From: Streblospio benedicti
Lineage: Eukaryota > Annelida > Polychaeta > Spionida > Spionidae
Direction: 5' to 3'
Assembly: GCA_019095985.1 (NCBI GenBank)
Contig: JAGTTF010000065.1
Coordinates: 1-64,000, forward strand
DNA length: 64,000 bases
This document shows, piece by piece, positions 38,401 through 45,406 of this stretch. The notes under the pieces were generated by a model. The model did not search any database. It saw only the letters and a program-made list of their open reading frames with translations, and was not told the origin of the DNA. The stretch's first letter is position 1. Every line of letters begins with the position of its first letter. Both the position numbers and the translations under genes were made by a program.

Positions 38401-39364
38401 GCAGTTGTAGAAAACACAACATAAATTAAATGCTTATTTGTGATGATTTGAAGTGCAAAAGTATATGCGATTTGTAATAATCAGACAGCACAGTAATTGG
38501 TTATTTATTATATACTTCTGTCACATATTTATTAAAATAGTGTATACAATACTTACTTTCTTGCTTTTTTCATTTGTGGAATTGTCTCAAAGTCGTCACT
38601 AAATAATGCAAATGTATAATATTAGAAAAATAAAATTGCAGTTGTAGAAAACACAACATAAATTAAATGCTTATTTGTGATGATTTGAAGTGCAAAAGTA
38701 TATGCGATTTGTAATAATCAGACAGCAAAGTAATTGGTTGTCAGAGACGACCTACGTTTTGTCAGGATGACTTAGACTTCGAGCTGACTAGTATGAACAG
38801 GCAACCCACATTTCATGTTTTTGATAGTGTTGTATTTTCTTGGAACCACCCAGAATATCACTGAAGTAGGTCGTCTGGTTTTAGAATTGCTGTGCTGTTT
38901 GAATAATAAAATCTAATAAGGAATGTAAGCCATGGGTATAATAAAATACTGTATACCTGCTTGTGTCTGATATTAGATCTGTATCTTTGTCTCTGAAATG
39001 ATCATATTTTACGTTATTTAGAGACATATAACAGTGTGTAAAAAGGAATATGTCTGAATATTTTTTTTTCTTTTTTCTTCAACCACGGCATGAGCATCAC
39101 CCTGAATCTACTTACTTTGGCAAAAAAGTTGGATCTTCATCACTATCATCAGATTGGTAGAATTGATCATGGATTACTACCTCGCACTCATTGACCCAGG
39201 TCTGAGTTCTCTATAACAAATAAGTGTGATTGTGTAGTTAAATATATCGAGTATTGGATGATTCAATTAATAAGTTCATAAAGGGAAAGTTGTACATTTT
39301 TTTGTATTAATTGTCAACTTACATTACGCCACGGTTTTAGTCTTTTTAGCACTAGACCTAGAGA

Positions 39365-39395
<31 letters not shown>

Positions 39396-41001
39396 TATTC
39401 ATTTACAAAACTAAAACCAGAGTTGCCAAGTATTCCGAAATTTCGGAATCAATCCGAAATTTGAGACTGCCTCCGAACCTTCCGACGGAATCATATATAT
39501 TCCGAAATTTAGAGGAAATGACCAATTATTCTGTATATTTTACATTTTTTTAAAATCAAACGTGGCATTGACACGGGCTTTCCAACATTTGTTTTCGATT
39601 ATTGTCGCACCTGCTGCTACGAACGGTGCTCAGGTGATAATTCAATCCGTGAGACCTATCAATGATGACTGACAACGCGGGAGGGCGTGATGGCGGAGCG
39701 CCGAGAGGTTTCGAAAGGAGACGTGCATAGGTTTCTTCCGTTTCTGTCACACCGGGCCAACTTTTGAAAAGATGTGATGAAAAATATAAAATCCAGACTC
39801 CTACAGTGACAATAACTGACAGTCAAGCATCTCGCCACAGCAAAGCTAACACATACCAATGCATGAAACATTATGTGTTATATATGAACCCTGAACTAGG
39901 GAAGATGACAGTGAAGTGATATTCTGTACCATACATTTACAATTATAGGTGTGTGTTATAGGTATGTGTATATTTCTCATTTTCTCTCATACATGCTATA
40001 TACTAGTATATAGTACATACAAGATCACACGGGACTACATACAATTAAATATACATATAGACTGTCGAATTTAGTCGTCAGAGATACTTGCAAATTACAA
40101 AGAAAATAACCCAGCACGCTTTGAAAACCCAAAAAATATAAATTTGTCTGGATCATGTTGGGTCGGCATCCAGGGGCTTAAGTTGGAATAAAAATTTGGA
40201 AAGAGTGATTTTTAATTAATGCACAGTTTCAACCTACCTTGCTGTGTTTCATTAGATTTTGCGTGCTCAATCTCTAAAAACTTCGACTGTAACATGGGAT
40301 CTGAAATGAAAATAATAACTACATGTGTTGTTATAACCCAATTTATCAAAATATATATGGCCACCAATTACTGCACAGTTTCAACCTACCTTGCTGTGTT
40401 TCATTAGATTTTGCGTGCTCAATCTCTAAAAACTTCGACTGTAACACGGGATCTGAAATGAAAATAATAATAACTACATGTGTTGTTATAACCCAATTTA
40501 TCAAAATATATATTTACTGGAATAAAATATAATTGTGATGCACTTCCATGTTAAAATATTCATGATTTTTGGGTGGAAGTGAAAAAAACATTCGCTTAAA
40601 TTAACTTAATACCTACAACGTAAATATAATACTTCTGAAAGTTGATTTAGGAATATGTCTTAGTAATTTAAAGAGATAAATTATTTACTATTTATAAATG
40701 TTGAATTTTTTAAAACAGAAATATACTTGAGCTTATCTACATATTTACTGCATTTTTCATGCAAGAATGCTAATTTAATATTACGGTTACTATTTATAAA
40801 TATACATCATTGGCTATTGATGTTTGATGACAATTTTTGTTTTTTTACACCACCCAATAATTTCGTAATTAAATAATGCCCAAACATTTTTAGTTTTACA
40901 TGAGTGCTTTTTCTTCCAGGTATTCTAAACTTCATAACCTACTTGACATGTCCTTGACTGTTTCTTGCCGCTGACTTGCCTCTGGCTGCTTCGGCGAATG
41001 G
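20192..41001 (-). CDS. Crypton-type tyrosine recombinase gene with zinc fingers
   Basis: Exons on the minus strand, 5' to 3': 41001-40943, 39357-39323, 39210-39116, 38992-38957, 38598-38557, 38361-38320, 37601-37551, 36883-36836, 36481-36452, 36319-36201, 35056-34899, 34537-34501, 34114-34052, 33724-33347, 33068-32877, 32320-32247, 31956-31690, 30659-30515, 29381-29368, 27232-27179, 25718-25689, 24596-24546, 24424-24386, 21355-21305, 21183-21145, 20718-20659, 20428-20192. Every junction keeps phase with GT..AG ends, giving about 800 codons without a stop. The true start codon lies further upstream and was not found. Domains: acidic N-terminal region, two C2H2-like fingers, core-binding domain, catalytic domain, Ser/Glu-rich linker, helical C-terminal domain. 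Cryptons are DNA transposons that use a tyrosine recombinase; repeated exonisation and 27 exons suggest a host-resident gene, not a compact mobile copy. Confidence 0.75.
20797..21015. repeat. hAT-end-like sequence plus segment shared with 31255-31390
   Basis: CCAGGGCTAATTCTGGGAGA..GTGTGTGCCATTTTGG resembles the hAT left end at 23458. From 20877, TTGGCCCTTTATATTTGATT..AAAATGCACATGGCCATTCA matches 31255-31390, so two introns of the gene share an insertion or a duplication. Confidence 0.55.
21045..21806. repeat. Segmental duplication, copy 1 (two linker exons)
   Basis: About 757 bp, nearly identical to 24290-25047 (constant offset 3241). It contains exons 21305-21355 (DARQPIKQEATCTVTRQ) and 21145-21183 (TVMAEQATSASDE), both phase 0, and the left 167 bp of the TTAA element. 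Confidence 0.95.
21640..23169. mobile_element. TTAA-flanked DNA transposon, piggyBac-like, non-autonomous
   Basis: Flanked by TTAA at 21636-21639 and 23170-23173. Imperfect inverted ends: CCCTCTCTCCCTTAAAACGG at left and, reverse-complemented, CCCTTTCACCCTCAAACCAG at right, both continuing GCCT..TCTCAT. A sub-repeat of the end motif (CGCCCTCAAAACGG) follows at left. No transposase ORF in 1530 bp. Superfamily is inferred from TTAA and the CCC start. Confidence 0.6.
23242..23310 (+). repeat. Dispersed ~70-bp repeat (also 31081-31150 minus, 42344-42402 plus)
   Basis: Core AGGGTATTGCATGTGTT..GAGTGGGA..ATCTCTCACCGAGTGGA..ATGTC. Three copies in this window, in both orientations, with no ORF. A looser relative (TCTCCCACTGTTGGCGTG) is near 54006. 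Confidence 0.7.
23458..24289 (-). mobile_element. hAT transposon remnant
   Basis: Perfect 15-bp inverted ends CAGGGTTCATTCTGG / CCAGAATGAACCCTG, with CCAGCT abutting both sides (23452-23457, 24290-24295; shorter than the usual 8 bp). It contains the C-terminal part of a hAT transposase at 23701-23913. At 832 bp it is an internally deleted copy. Confidence 0.75.
23701..23913 (-). pseudogene. hAT transposase C-terminal (dimerisation) fragment
   Basis: 70 codons with ERAFSSQNHIMSPLRNRLS, the classic hAT C-terminal motif (C/S-E-R-x-F-S...N-x-x-R-x-x-L). The catalytic part is missing. A further piece of the same protein seems to continue at about 23914-24020 in another register, interrupted by stops. 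Inside the hAT ends at 23458-24289. Confidence 0.7.
24290..25047. repeat. Segmental duplication, copy 2 (two linker exons)
   Basis: Repeats 21050-21806 with only a handful of differences. Holds exons 24546-24596 and 24386-24424. It ends inside the TTAA element, so it carries only that element's left end. Confidence 0.95.
25806..26580. mobile_element. Inserted element ending in a long palindrome
   Basis: The dispersed repeat GTTCAGCATTTTA...CAATATATAATCTTTA, intact at 34.65 and 41.35 kb, is split here: its left part ends at about 25805 and its right part resumes at about 26578. The inserted ~770 bp carries TTCTCACACTCCA at the left and its complement TGGAGTGTGAGAA near 26431, plus GATATATCGCATATCACACC motifs at both ends. 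No ORF of note. Confidence 0.5.
26444..26580. repeat. Perfect palindrome, 59-bp arms and 19-nt loop
   Basis: Arms 26444-26502 and 26522-26580 are exact reverse complements; the loop is TCGTTCGCTTCGCTCACTC. It would form a very stable cruciform or RNA hairpin. It lies in an intron of the Crypton-type gene. Confidence 0.95.
26577..26690. repeat. Dispersed ~130-bp repeat (copies at 34.64, 41.25, 56.92 kb)
   Basis: Shared core CAATATATAATCTTTA ... GAATTGGTGTGTATTC then GAAACGCATTCTCTG. Other copies: about 34640-34790, 41255-41400 (minus), 56920-57065. No coding potential. Confidence 0.65.
27414..28070. mobile_element. MITE with GTTCACAAATTACGTCA ends
   Basis: Left end GATTGTTCACAAATTACGTCA; the right end, reverse-complemented, reads ATCGTTTACAAATTACGTCA. 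A G15-16 run lies just inside the left end. No ORF. Similar elements beginning with a phrase of this type are common in invertebrate genomes (general recollection). Confidence 0.55.
28070..28113. repeat. Poly(T) flanked by a GATACTTTATGCTT duplication
   Basis: GATACTTTATGCTT occurs on both sides of a T18 run (28068 and about 28098). Confidence 0.8.
29368..29381 (-). CDS. 14-nt micro-exon
   Basis: Between ATATTTAG and GTAAGTC lie 14 nt encoding the end of G-E-K-E-D. It converts the phase-1 end of the catalytic exon to the phase-0 start of the next exon. Without it the downstream frame closes, so its existence is implied by the reading frame on both sides. Confidence 0.55.
29931..30128. mobile_element. 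MITE with CTGTAAA...TTTACAG ends, TA target
   Basis: CTGTAAAACCAGAAATGTTTGC at left, AGCTTTACAG at right, TA on both sides. The interior has repeated CGCAAAAT/CGCGG motifs. Diverged relatives: the left end at 21609-21635 (cut by the TTAA element) and about 57384-57490. Confidence 0.65.
30515..33068 (-). CDS. Exons: tyrosine recombinase catalytic domain
   Basis: Exons 33068-32877, 32320-32247, 31956-31690 and 30659-30515. Motifs in order: NYLITVLLLQNASRP (box I Arg); LEHKT (Lys of the beta-hairpin, the HKT seen in Cryptons); SLIRKATVTH (box II Arg); then TLAKFMLHSMKTQQSYYD (His and the presumed nucleophilic Tyr at the usual H-x6-7-Y spacing). All five expected positions are filled, so the domain could be active. 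The residue roles are assigned by analogy with the family. Confidence 0.75.
31426..31574 (-). pseudogene. Decoy or alternative exon with hairpin
   Basis: Acceptor CAACAG and donor GGAG|GTGTGTTT bound 149 nt. One frame is open (NNDSIEKTHLSVMQHFLLHV), vaguely resembling the His-box exon at 30659-30515, but its phase does not match the preceding exon (31956-31690, phase 0 end), whereas the 30659 exon does. It contains a 22-bp-arm inverted repeat. Probably a duplicated exon gone bad, or a used alternative in another isoform. Confidence 0.45.
31441..31519. repeat. Inverted repeat, 22-bp perfect arms, 35-nt loop
   Basis: CATTTTTTATTGCACGTGTTTG at 31441-31462 is the exact reverse complement of 31498-31519. 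It lies wholly within the decoy exon. Confidence 0.95.
31690..31956 (-). CDS. Exon: HKT and box II of the recombinase
   Basis: 89 codons, phase 0 at both ends, from VLEHKTVIANGAANLVLDEL to SLIRKATVTH. This is the densest block of family signature in the gene: HKT motif, an FLPLRGKTELNASQ beta-hairpin segment (F-L-P..G..L..S-Q typical before box II), and the box II Arg. Confidence 0.75.
32433..32806. mobile_element. TTAA-flanked palindromic MITE
   Basis: TTAA at 32429-32432 and 32807-32810. The left end CCCTCTTGATGCCTGGACAT and the complemented right end CCCGCTTGATGCCTGCACAT run on in near-identity for about 45 bp through TACCCCCCCTCCGT. A second inner inverted pair (GTTCACTTGGTGGGCAGTTC / GAACTGCCAACCAAGTGAAC) follows. 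PiggyBac-like by target site. Confidence 0.75.
33347..33724 (-). CDS. Exon: core-binding (SAM-like) recombinase domain
   Basis: 378 nt, the largest exon. It is all-helical in look, with KPKTISNYLISFEKYITFMM in the middle, the typical N-terminal core-binding helix pattern of phage-integrase-like proteins (a T-x-x-x-Y-x-x-x-x-x-x-F heptad). In this family the domain clamps DNA opposite the catalytic domain. Both junctions are phase 1. Confidence 0.7.
34899..35056 (-). CDS. Exon: second zinc finger
   Basis: 158 nt, 52 codons, encoding CPKCSMVTTRLDKHLKQH (C-x2-C...H-x4-H) followed by a Lys/Glu-rich helix. It joins in phase to the first-finger exon (phase 1) and ends at phase 0. A decayed paralogous exon lies just upstream in the gene at 35163-35269. 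Confidence 0.7.
35163..35269 (-). pseudogene. Decayed duplicate of the second zinc-finger exon
   Basis: Behind a good acceptor (GCGCAG) the sequence reads SKDVRCLAF and, after a one-base register change, CDTVSTCLDKHLKLH. This parallels RKDVRRFLACPKC and VTTRLDKHLKQH in the functional exon 34899-35056. The broken register, loss of one Cys and a stop show it is not used. Confidence 0.65.
35880..36090. repeat. Repeat element with (CATA)n tail
   Basis: AACGAAATCTGTGGAACGAT..AGCTCTAGCTTGTCCGG followed by an imperfect CATA microsatellite (about 35999-36035). The layout (conserved head, simple-repeat tail) suggests a non-autonomous element. No second copy in this window. Confidence 0.35.
36201..36319 (-). 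CDS. Exon: first C2H2-type zinc finger
   Basis: Encodes CKICQKTVANVPRHLRNVH, a C-x2-C...H-x4-H finger of the kind that precedes recombinase domains in Crypton-derived proteins. It probably binds DNA and guides target choice. Acceptor choice matters: using the AG four bases inside the first AG (start at 36319 rather than 36323) keeps phase with the preceding 30-nt exon, while the outer AG would shift the frame. A polar helix with K-K-S-K follows. Confidence 0.7.
36566..36647 (-). other. Unused exon-like segment in zinc-finger region
   Basis: Acceptor TTCAACAG and donor GAG|GTAGCTG bound 82 nt. One frame is open for 23 codons (DEPVCNSQQYNKIVSTLRK) before a stop, and it does not match the phase of its neighbours. 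Read as a decoy. Confidence 0.3.
38258..38744. repeat. Tandem duplication of a 42-nt exon with intron flanks (237-bp period)
   Basis: TTATATACTTCTGTCACATA recurs at 38271 and 38508. Each unit contains one copy of the exon encoding DDFETIPQMKKAR (38320-38361 and 38557-38598), identical in coding sequence. The exon is symmetric (phase 2 on both sides), so one or both copies can be spliced without loss of frame. Confidence 0.9.
38731..38890. mobile_element. Small MITE in gene intron
   Basis: Ends ATTGGTTGTCAGAGACGACCTAC and, complemented, CAATTCTAAAACCAGACGACCTAC share ACGACCTAC and the overall layout. Also present in arm B (58950-59115), with partial ends at 59363 and 42230. Confidence 0.45.
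40057..40807 (-). repeat. Inserted copy of the 63-nt exon region, with the exon doubled
   Basis: About 750 bp homologous to 33880-34470. It carries the 63-nt exon (PVLQSKFLEIEHAKSNETQQ) twice, at 40238-40300 and 40390-40452, both in gene orientation. AAATATACAT flanks the insert at 40047-40056 and 40798-40807, and the inverted copy at 57.4 kb has the undisturbed site with one AAATATACAT. The exon is phase 1 on both sides and sits in a phase-1 intron, so it could be spliced in without frame change. Confidence 0.85.
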
Positions 41002-42839
41002 CTACAAATGCATATTACATCTTGTCAGGTAAAATCCAATATATTGTACATGTAAATATGATGATTTACCCCATATTATTTACGTATTTATTGGCCTATC
41101 TTTTTTTTTAAATGAGCATTACTACATTTCATTATCACGTTTTATCGTTGAAACAAAATCACCATCTTTAAAACCCATTCGACCTGAACACTTAAGAATG
41201 CATAGATTATCTATTCCGAACTGAAATTTGTTAAAACCGGTTTGCTTAAAATAACACAGACAATGCGTTCCTGTATACACACACCAATTCCAGTGAAGAA
41301 ATTATTAGTTTGAACGATTATAGTAAAGATTATATATTGGACATAAAATTCTGAACATGACCGACTTTTTTCATTCAGACTACCTTGCCAGTCCATGTTC
41401 ATATCAACCCGTGGGCCTACAGTCAGCATGTGAATGGAATTTGAGAAATTATTCTGTATTTAATTTTTGCCAGTTATTTTTTAAATAATTATTGCATTAC
41501 AAAAATATTACTAAAAGTTATTTTCTTTTGCAGTCTGTTATGACACTTGTTCAAGGAGATGCCTCATAAAGGAAAGAAAGCCTTTGCATGTACCTTTTGC
41601 GCCTCCTCCCTTGTGCTAGTGAAGCACATATCCTCCTGAAAGAAATAGTATAAAAAGAAATATTAGTTAAGCAACAAAGTGCTGCAAACTGCAAAGATGA
41701 TTGGACCAAAGGAATGAAACAATGATGAAAATATTATTCAGTAAGCCTTGCGATTAATATGGTGGGTGAATTTGTATGATATTATATATTGTGATATTAA
41801 CTATCATGTCAGTTTCAGGACAATTTGTAATTGTTTCAGAAAGCACAGTAATTATAAAAATTAGGTTGCCCAAGCAGACAACAAACCTCAAATCGATGTT
41901 CACTCAAGTGATATGCTGGTTCGTCCAAATAAAATACAACACTAAGTCTGGTTGTTAGTTAGACACTAACCACTCGAGCATGGCTAGTGTAAATTCAAAG
42001 TCACTCGCCACGGTTGGCGAATATGATTACTTGATTCCAACACTTTAATAATTAATGATAGCGAGTTTCAAATGAACATGTCGAGTGTAAATTGAAAGTC
42101 GCTTGCCACACATGTGGAGTGTTCTAATGAACGAGTGATATTCCCTGCACTTTCAGAAAACTTGTTCTGTTTATCGCCTGTTTGTACAAGTCAGTTTGAG
42201 GTCTAAGTTGTCCTGACAAAACAAAGGTAGTGGTAATAAAGGACCAATTACTGTGCTGCTGGTATTTAGGATTATTGGTAGATGTTATTTCCAGTTAAGT
42301 TTAAATAAGTAAATCTATGTCAGTTGTACAACAAACTAAGTAAATAGGGTATTGCATGTGTTGGCGTGCGATAATGAAAAGTATCTCACTGAGTGGAGAT
42401 GTCAAAATGCTTTTACATAGTTAAATTTACATATATTATGTAATGAAGGTAAGTGAAATATTGTACAGTTGTAACATTCAATTATAACCTATTATCAATA
42501 TTGTGAATTGTGACTTAGTAATGAAATTCAATTAATTTAGTTAAGTTAAATATGACAATTTTTGTGTCCTATGTGTGTATTTGTGATTTATTTACCTTGG
42601 CATACATGACAGTGGGAAAAGATGAAAAATAAAAACATACAATATTTTGAAAAACCTATTATACACAAAAACTATATTCCAAAATACTATCATGTATGTT
42701 TCATTATTCTTGTATAAATCTTTGTGTTAACTAGTAAGATGAGGTGCACATTATGTAAAATGGTAGTGTTATATTTTTTTATTAAAAACGGATTCCTTAT
42801 TTGCATATTATGTAAATAATCAATTGGTACTTAATTAAA

Positions 42840-45015
42840 GTGATCATCTCAAATATTTTTTTTTTATAAAAATATTCTTTTCATCTTGGTTATTTTGATG
42901 TATAGAATAAACCATCATCAGTTGTGAAAATATGTGTCACAGTTAATTGTACATTGCATAATTAAATGTATACAAAATATCTTTGAAATGTTCTTTTATG
43001 GTACAATTATAAGTTCAATAAACTTCCAACATCAATGACAGATTTTTGTTGATTTTGCTCTGAAACAACACAGACAATTATATATTTCAAGTTCTTTACT
43101 TCAACCAGTATTTAATAAATGTGAATTATTTTTTTATATAAATATAATAGCACATAAGTTATACTTCAGCACCGATCCTTAAATTCTAAACACACCCACT
43201 CATAGCTAAAAACTACTGTAAATAAAGCAATCTGTGATTTTACCTATTATGAACTGTAGCTTCTTGACTCTTATTAAGGCCGAAAAGCTATCAAAAATTA
43301 CATTAATGTAGCCTCTACAACTATTCAAATACAGGCAGTTGACCAAGGCTAGGCGGGTAATGATCAAAGACAATTGTAAAACAATCCTTTTCCAAAATGC
43401 ATTTTTTCACCCCCGGTGTTGTCATTAATCAAATGTCTTTGATTTTGAATATTTTTTATTAAGATTGAAATAATGTAACGTACTGTAATGGAACACACGA
43501 AGTGACTGTGCACACGAACCGGGTGTGCAGTGCTCTATAGTTTAGACTAATAAAAACATACCCTTCTTCTTTTATCTTTGGCATTTTAGGCATCTTTTGG
43601 CATCTTATGCATTGTAGCCCGCCAATTTGTTTGAGTTTGTTATCTGTTGATGGTTCTCATGGCAACAACTGAATTTCTGAGAAAAAATATTTGAAAATTA
43701 ATCCCGGGGTTGACACCCTAGAACAAATATTACTGAACTGGAAGCTATAGATCTAGATCTAACCTATACCGTACTGATTCCAATAATAACAAACACACAT
43801 ACTAAATTTATTGGATTGAATTTAATCTCAGACGTGATTTTTTTTTATTTACTTAAAATATACAGTAATTATAGCATAGATTCACTTACATAATTTCAAA
43901 CATCCATCAAAGATATTTGCAACACTTGCCAACCCCGTGTTCAGAGAATTCTAGGTAAACAATGGTGACGTCTGAAATATTTACGTTTTGCGTATGAGGT
44001 TTTTACGTTAGTCAAGTAGACAATAGGTCATAGTCTGTAATCTAGACTAATTTTTGATAGTAGGGCGGATTTTTATTTTTATGTTAAATTAATTTTGAAT
44101 TGTGTGCAACATAGCAGAATGATTAAAATATATTATTTTTCATTATGTAACTTTACTGCCATTACTAGTCACCTATATACTCACCAAAAGTATGGCATTG
44201 CTAAATATATATGTGCAACTTTTATTATATGAGCACCATCACGATATTGCTCCCACTTTTCTGCAAAAATGTCCAATTTTTTTCTTTACTTGTTAGCTTC
44301 ATACTTTTCTAGCAGGGATTAGACAACTACTATACAATGTTAAATACCCCAAACCCACCCTCAAAAGGGTAATGTCTTGTCATTTAAGCTGTGGTGGCAA
44401 AATGACTTGGGTGGGTGTCGCTGGACATTTTATATATCTCGGACTCTCCAAATGCTACGTTCTAAAAATGAACTTTCAAAAAGATTAAATCTCTTATTCC
44501 ATGTTAAATACTCTTTGAAAAACATACGTGTTAAAAGAATATTGGTATTTCAGGATGTGTCGATGTGGTGGTCACCCAAAAGTCTCCATGTTTGGGCGTA
44601 ACTCTTGTCCAGTTACACCCACAACATTGGCATTTCTTTCTGCTGCTTAATGTAATCATATGATTTACATGAAATATAAATGAGGGGTGATTTAAATCTA
44701 TTTATGAAGTACATCAGCATTTTCTAATGTATAGACTACAGTTTGAATGTAGTTAACATGTATTTTTGTCCCCAAAAGAGTGTCCTGGTGGGCGTAACAT
44801 TTACTTGCAATACATATTATTGTCTCTCTCTGCACATGACAATCGTTTGTAAGTAAAGATTTATGAAATTGGACAACTTGGAACCTGCTTTTAAACATTT
44901 GAGACCATCCTCCATCCTAGAGAACAGCTGCCCCCTGCAATCTTCACATTTGCGGTCGCAACATACACTACACTCATTGTTACGCCAGCCGATTGCATTG
45001 AGGTGAACCAACACA
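42840..45015. repeat. 2.2-kb tandem duplication, copy 1
   Basis: From GTGATCATCTCAAA at 42840 to GAACCAACA near 45015. Nearly identical to 45407-47592 (offset about 2567), with scattered one-base indels in homopolymers. Includes an identical 74-codon plus-strand ORF (44377-44601) with no recognisable domain. Confidence 0.95.
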
Positions 45016-45071
45016 ATAATTACTAGAGAAAGAAACACTTTTTCATCATGTTCCCACCCAGAAAACACCAT
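44817..45071 (-). CDS. Possible small secreted Cys-rich ORF
   Basis: 84 codons. Residues about 11-26 (KVFLSLVIIVLVHLNAIGW) look like a signal-peptide core, followed by a cluster ECSVCCDRKCEDC and one more Cys. The layout fits a small secreted Cys-rich peptide or an N-terminal exon. The second tandem copy (47384-47590) lacks the hydrophobic start and its register is disturbed. No family recognised and no splice support. Confidence 0.25.
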   Translation of the reverse strand: MVFSGWEHDEKVFLSLVIIVLVHLNAIGWRNNECSVCCDRKCEDCRGQLFSRMEDGLKCLKAGSKLSNFINLYLQTIVMCRERQ

Positions 45072-45097
45072 GATCCACCATAAAATATATGAAATTC

Positions 45098-45401
45098 ATT
45101 TTATTAAATAGCCATAAAAAGATTAAAAAAGATTATAGCCATAGAAATATTAATTATGGCCGGCAATAATTATTTACAAAATCCCTAAAATGTTACGGAT
45201 TCCAATTTCAAAAGGTAGCAAATTCCCGCAAAATGGCCGCCAAACATTATTTACAGATTTCTAAAAATGTTACGGATTCCCGTTTCAAAAGGTAGGAAAT
45301 TCCCGCAAAATGTCGCGGAATCCCAAAAATGTAGCGAATTTGGGCAGGTAGCGGATTCCCGGTAGTAAATTCCCGAAAAATGTCGCAGACACCACCACCA
45401 C
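45098..45401 (-). mobile_element. Foldback-type module with CCA repeat end, copy 1
   Basis: Reads in reverse the same as 53540-53869: ATTTTATTAAATAGCCATAA, ATTATGGCCGGCAATAATTA, then several units of GCGGATTCCCG / TAGCGAATTTGGG / AAATTCCCGCAAAATG, ending in (CCA)n. It separates the two copies of the 2.2-kb duplication. Confidence 0.7.
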
Positions 45402-45406
45402 AAAAA

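Larger units (their letters stand above)
38300..41636. repeat. Inverted duplication, arm A
   Basis: Matches 54893-59580 in reverse orientation, including five exons of the Crypton-type gene and their introns. Arm A alone has the 751-bp insert at 40057-40807. Homology stops at GTGAAGCACATATCCTC (about 41634) and resumes for about 125 bp at 44116-44240 (matched by 54722-54845). Confidence 0.9.

Noticed and set aside
41560-41640. Plus-strand mini-ORF MPHKGKKAFACTFCASSL, finger-like
   Set aside because: Only one Cys pair and one His, ends at once in a stop, and lies opposite the direction of the gene.
44377-44601. 74-codon ORF perfectly repeated at 46943-47167
   Set aside because: Identity is explained by the DNA duplication, which is just as strong in non-coding parts; no domain.
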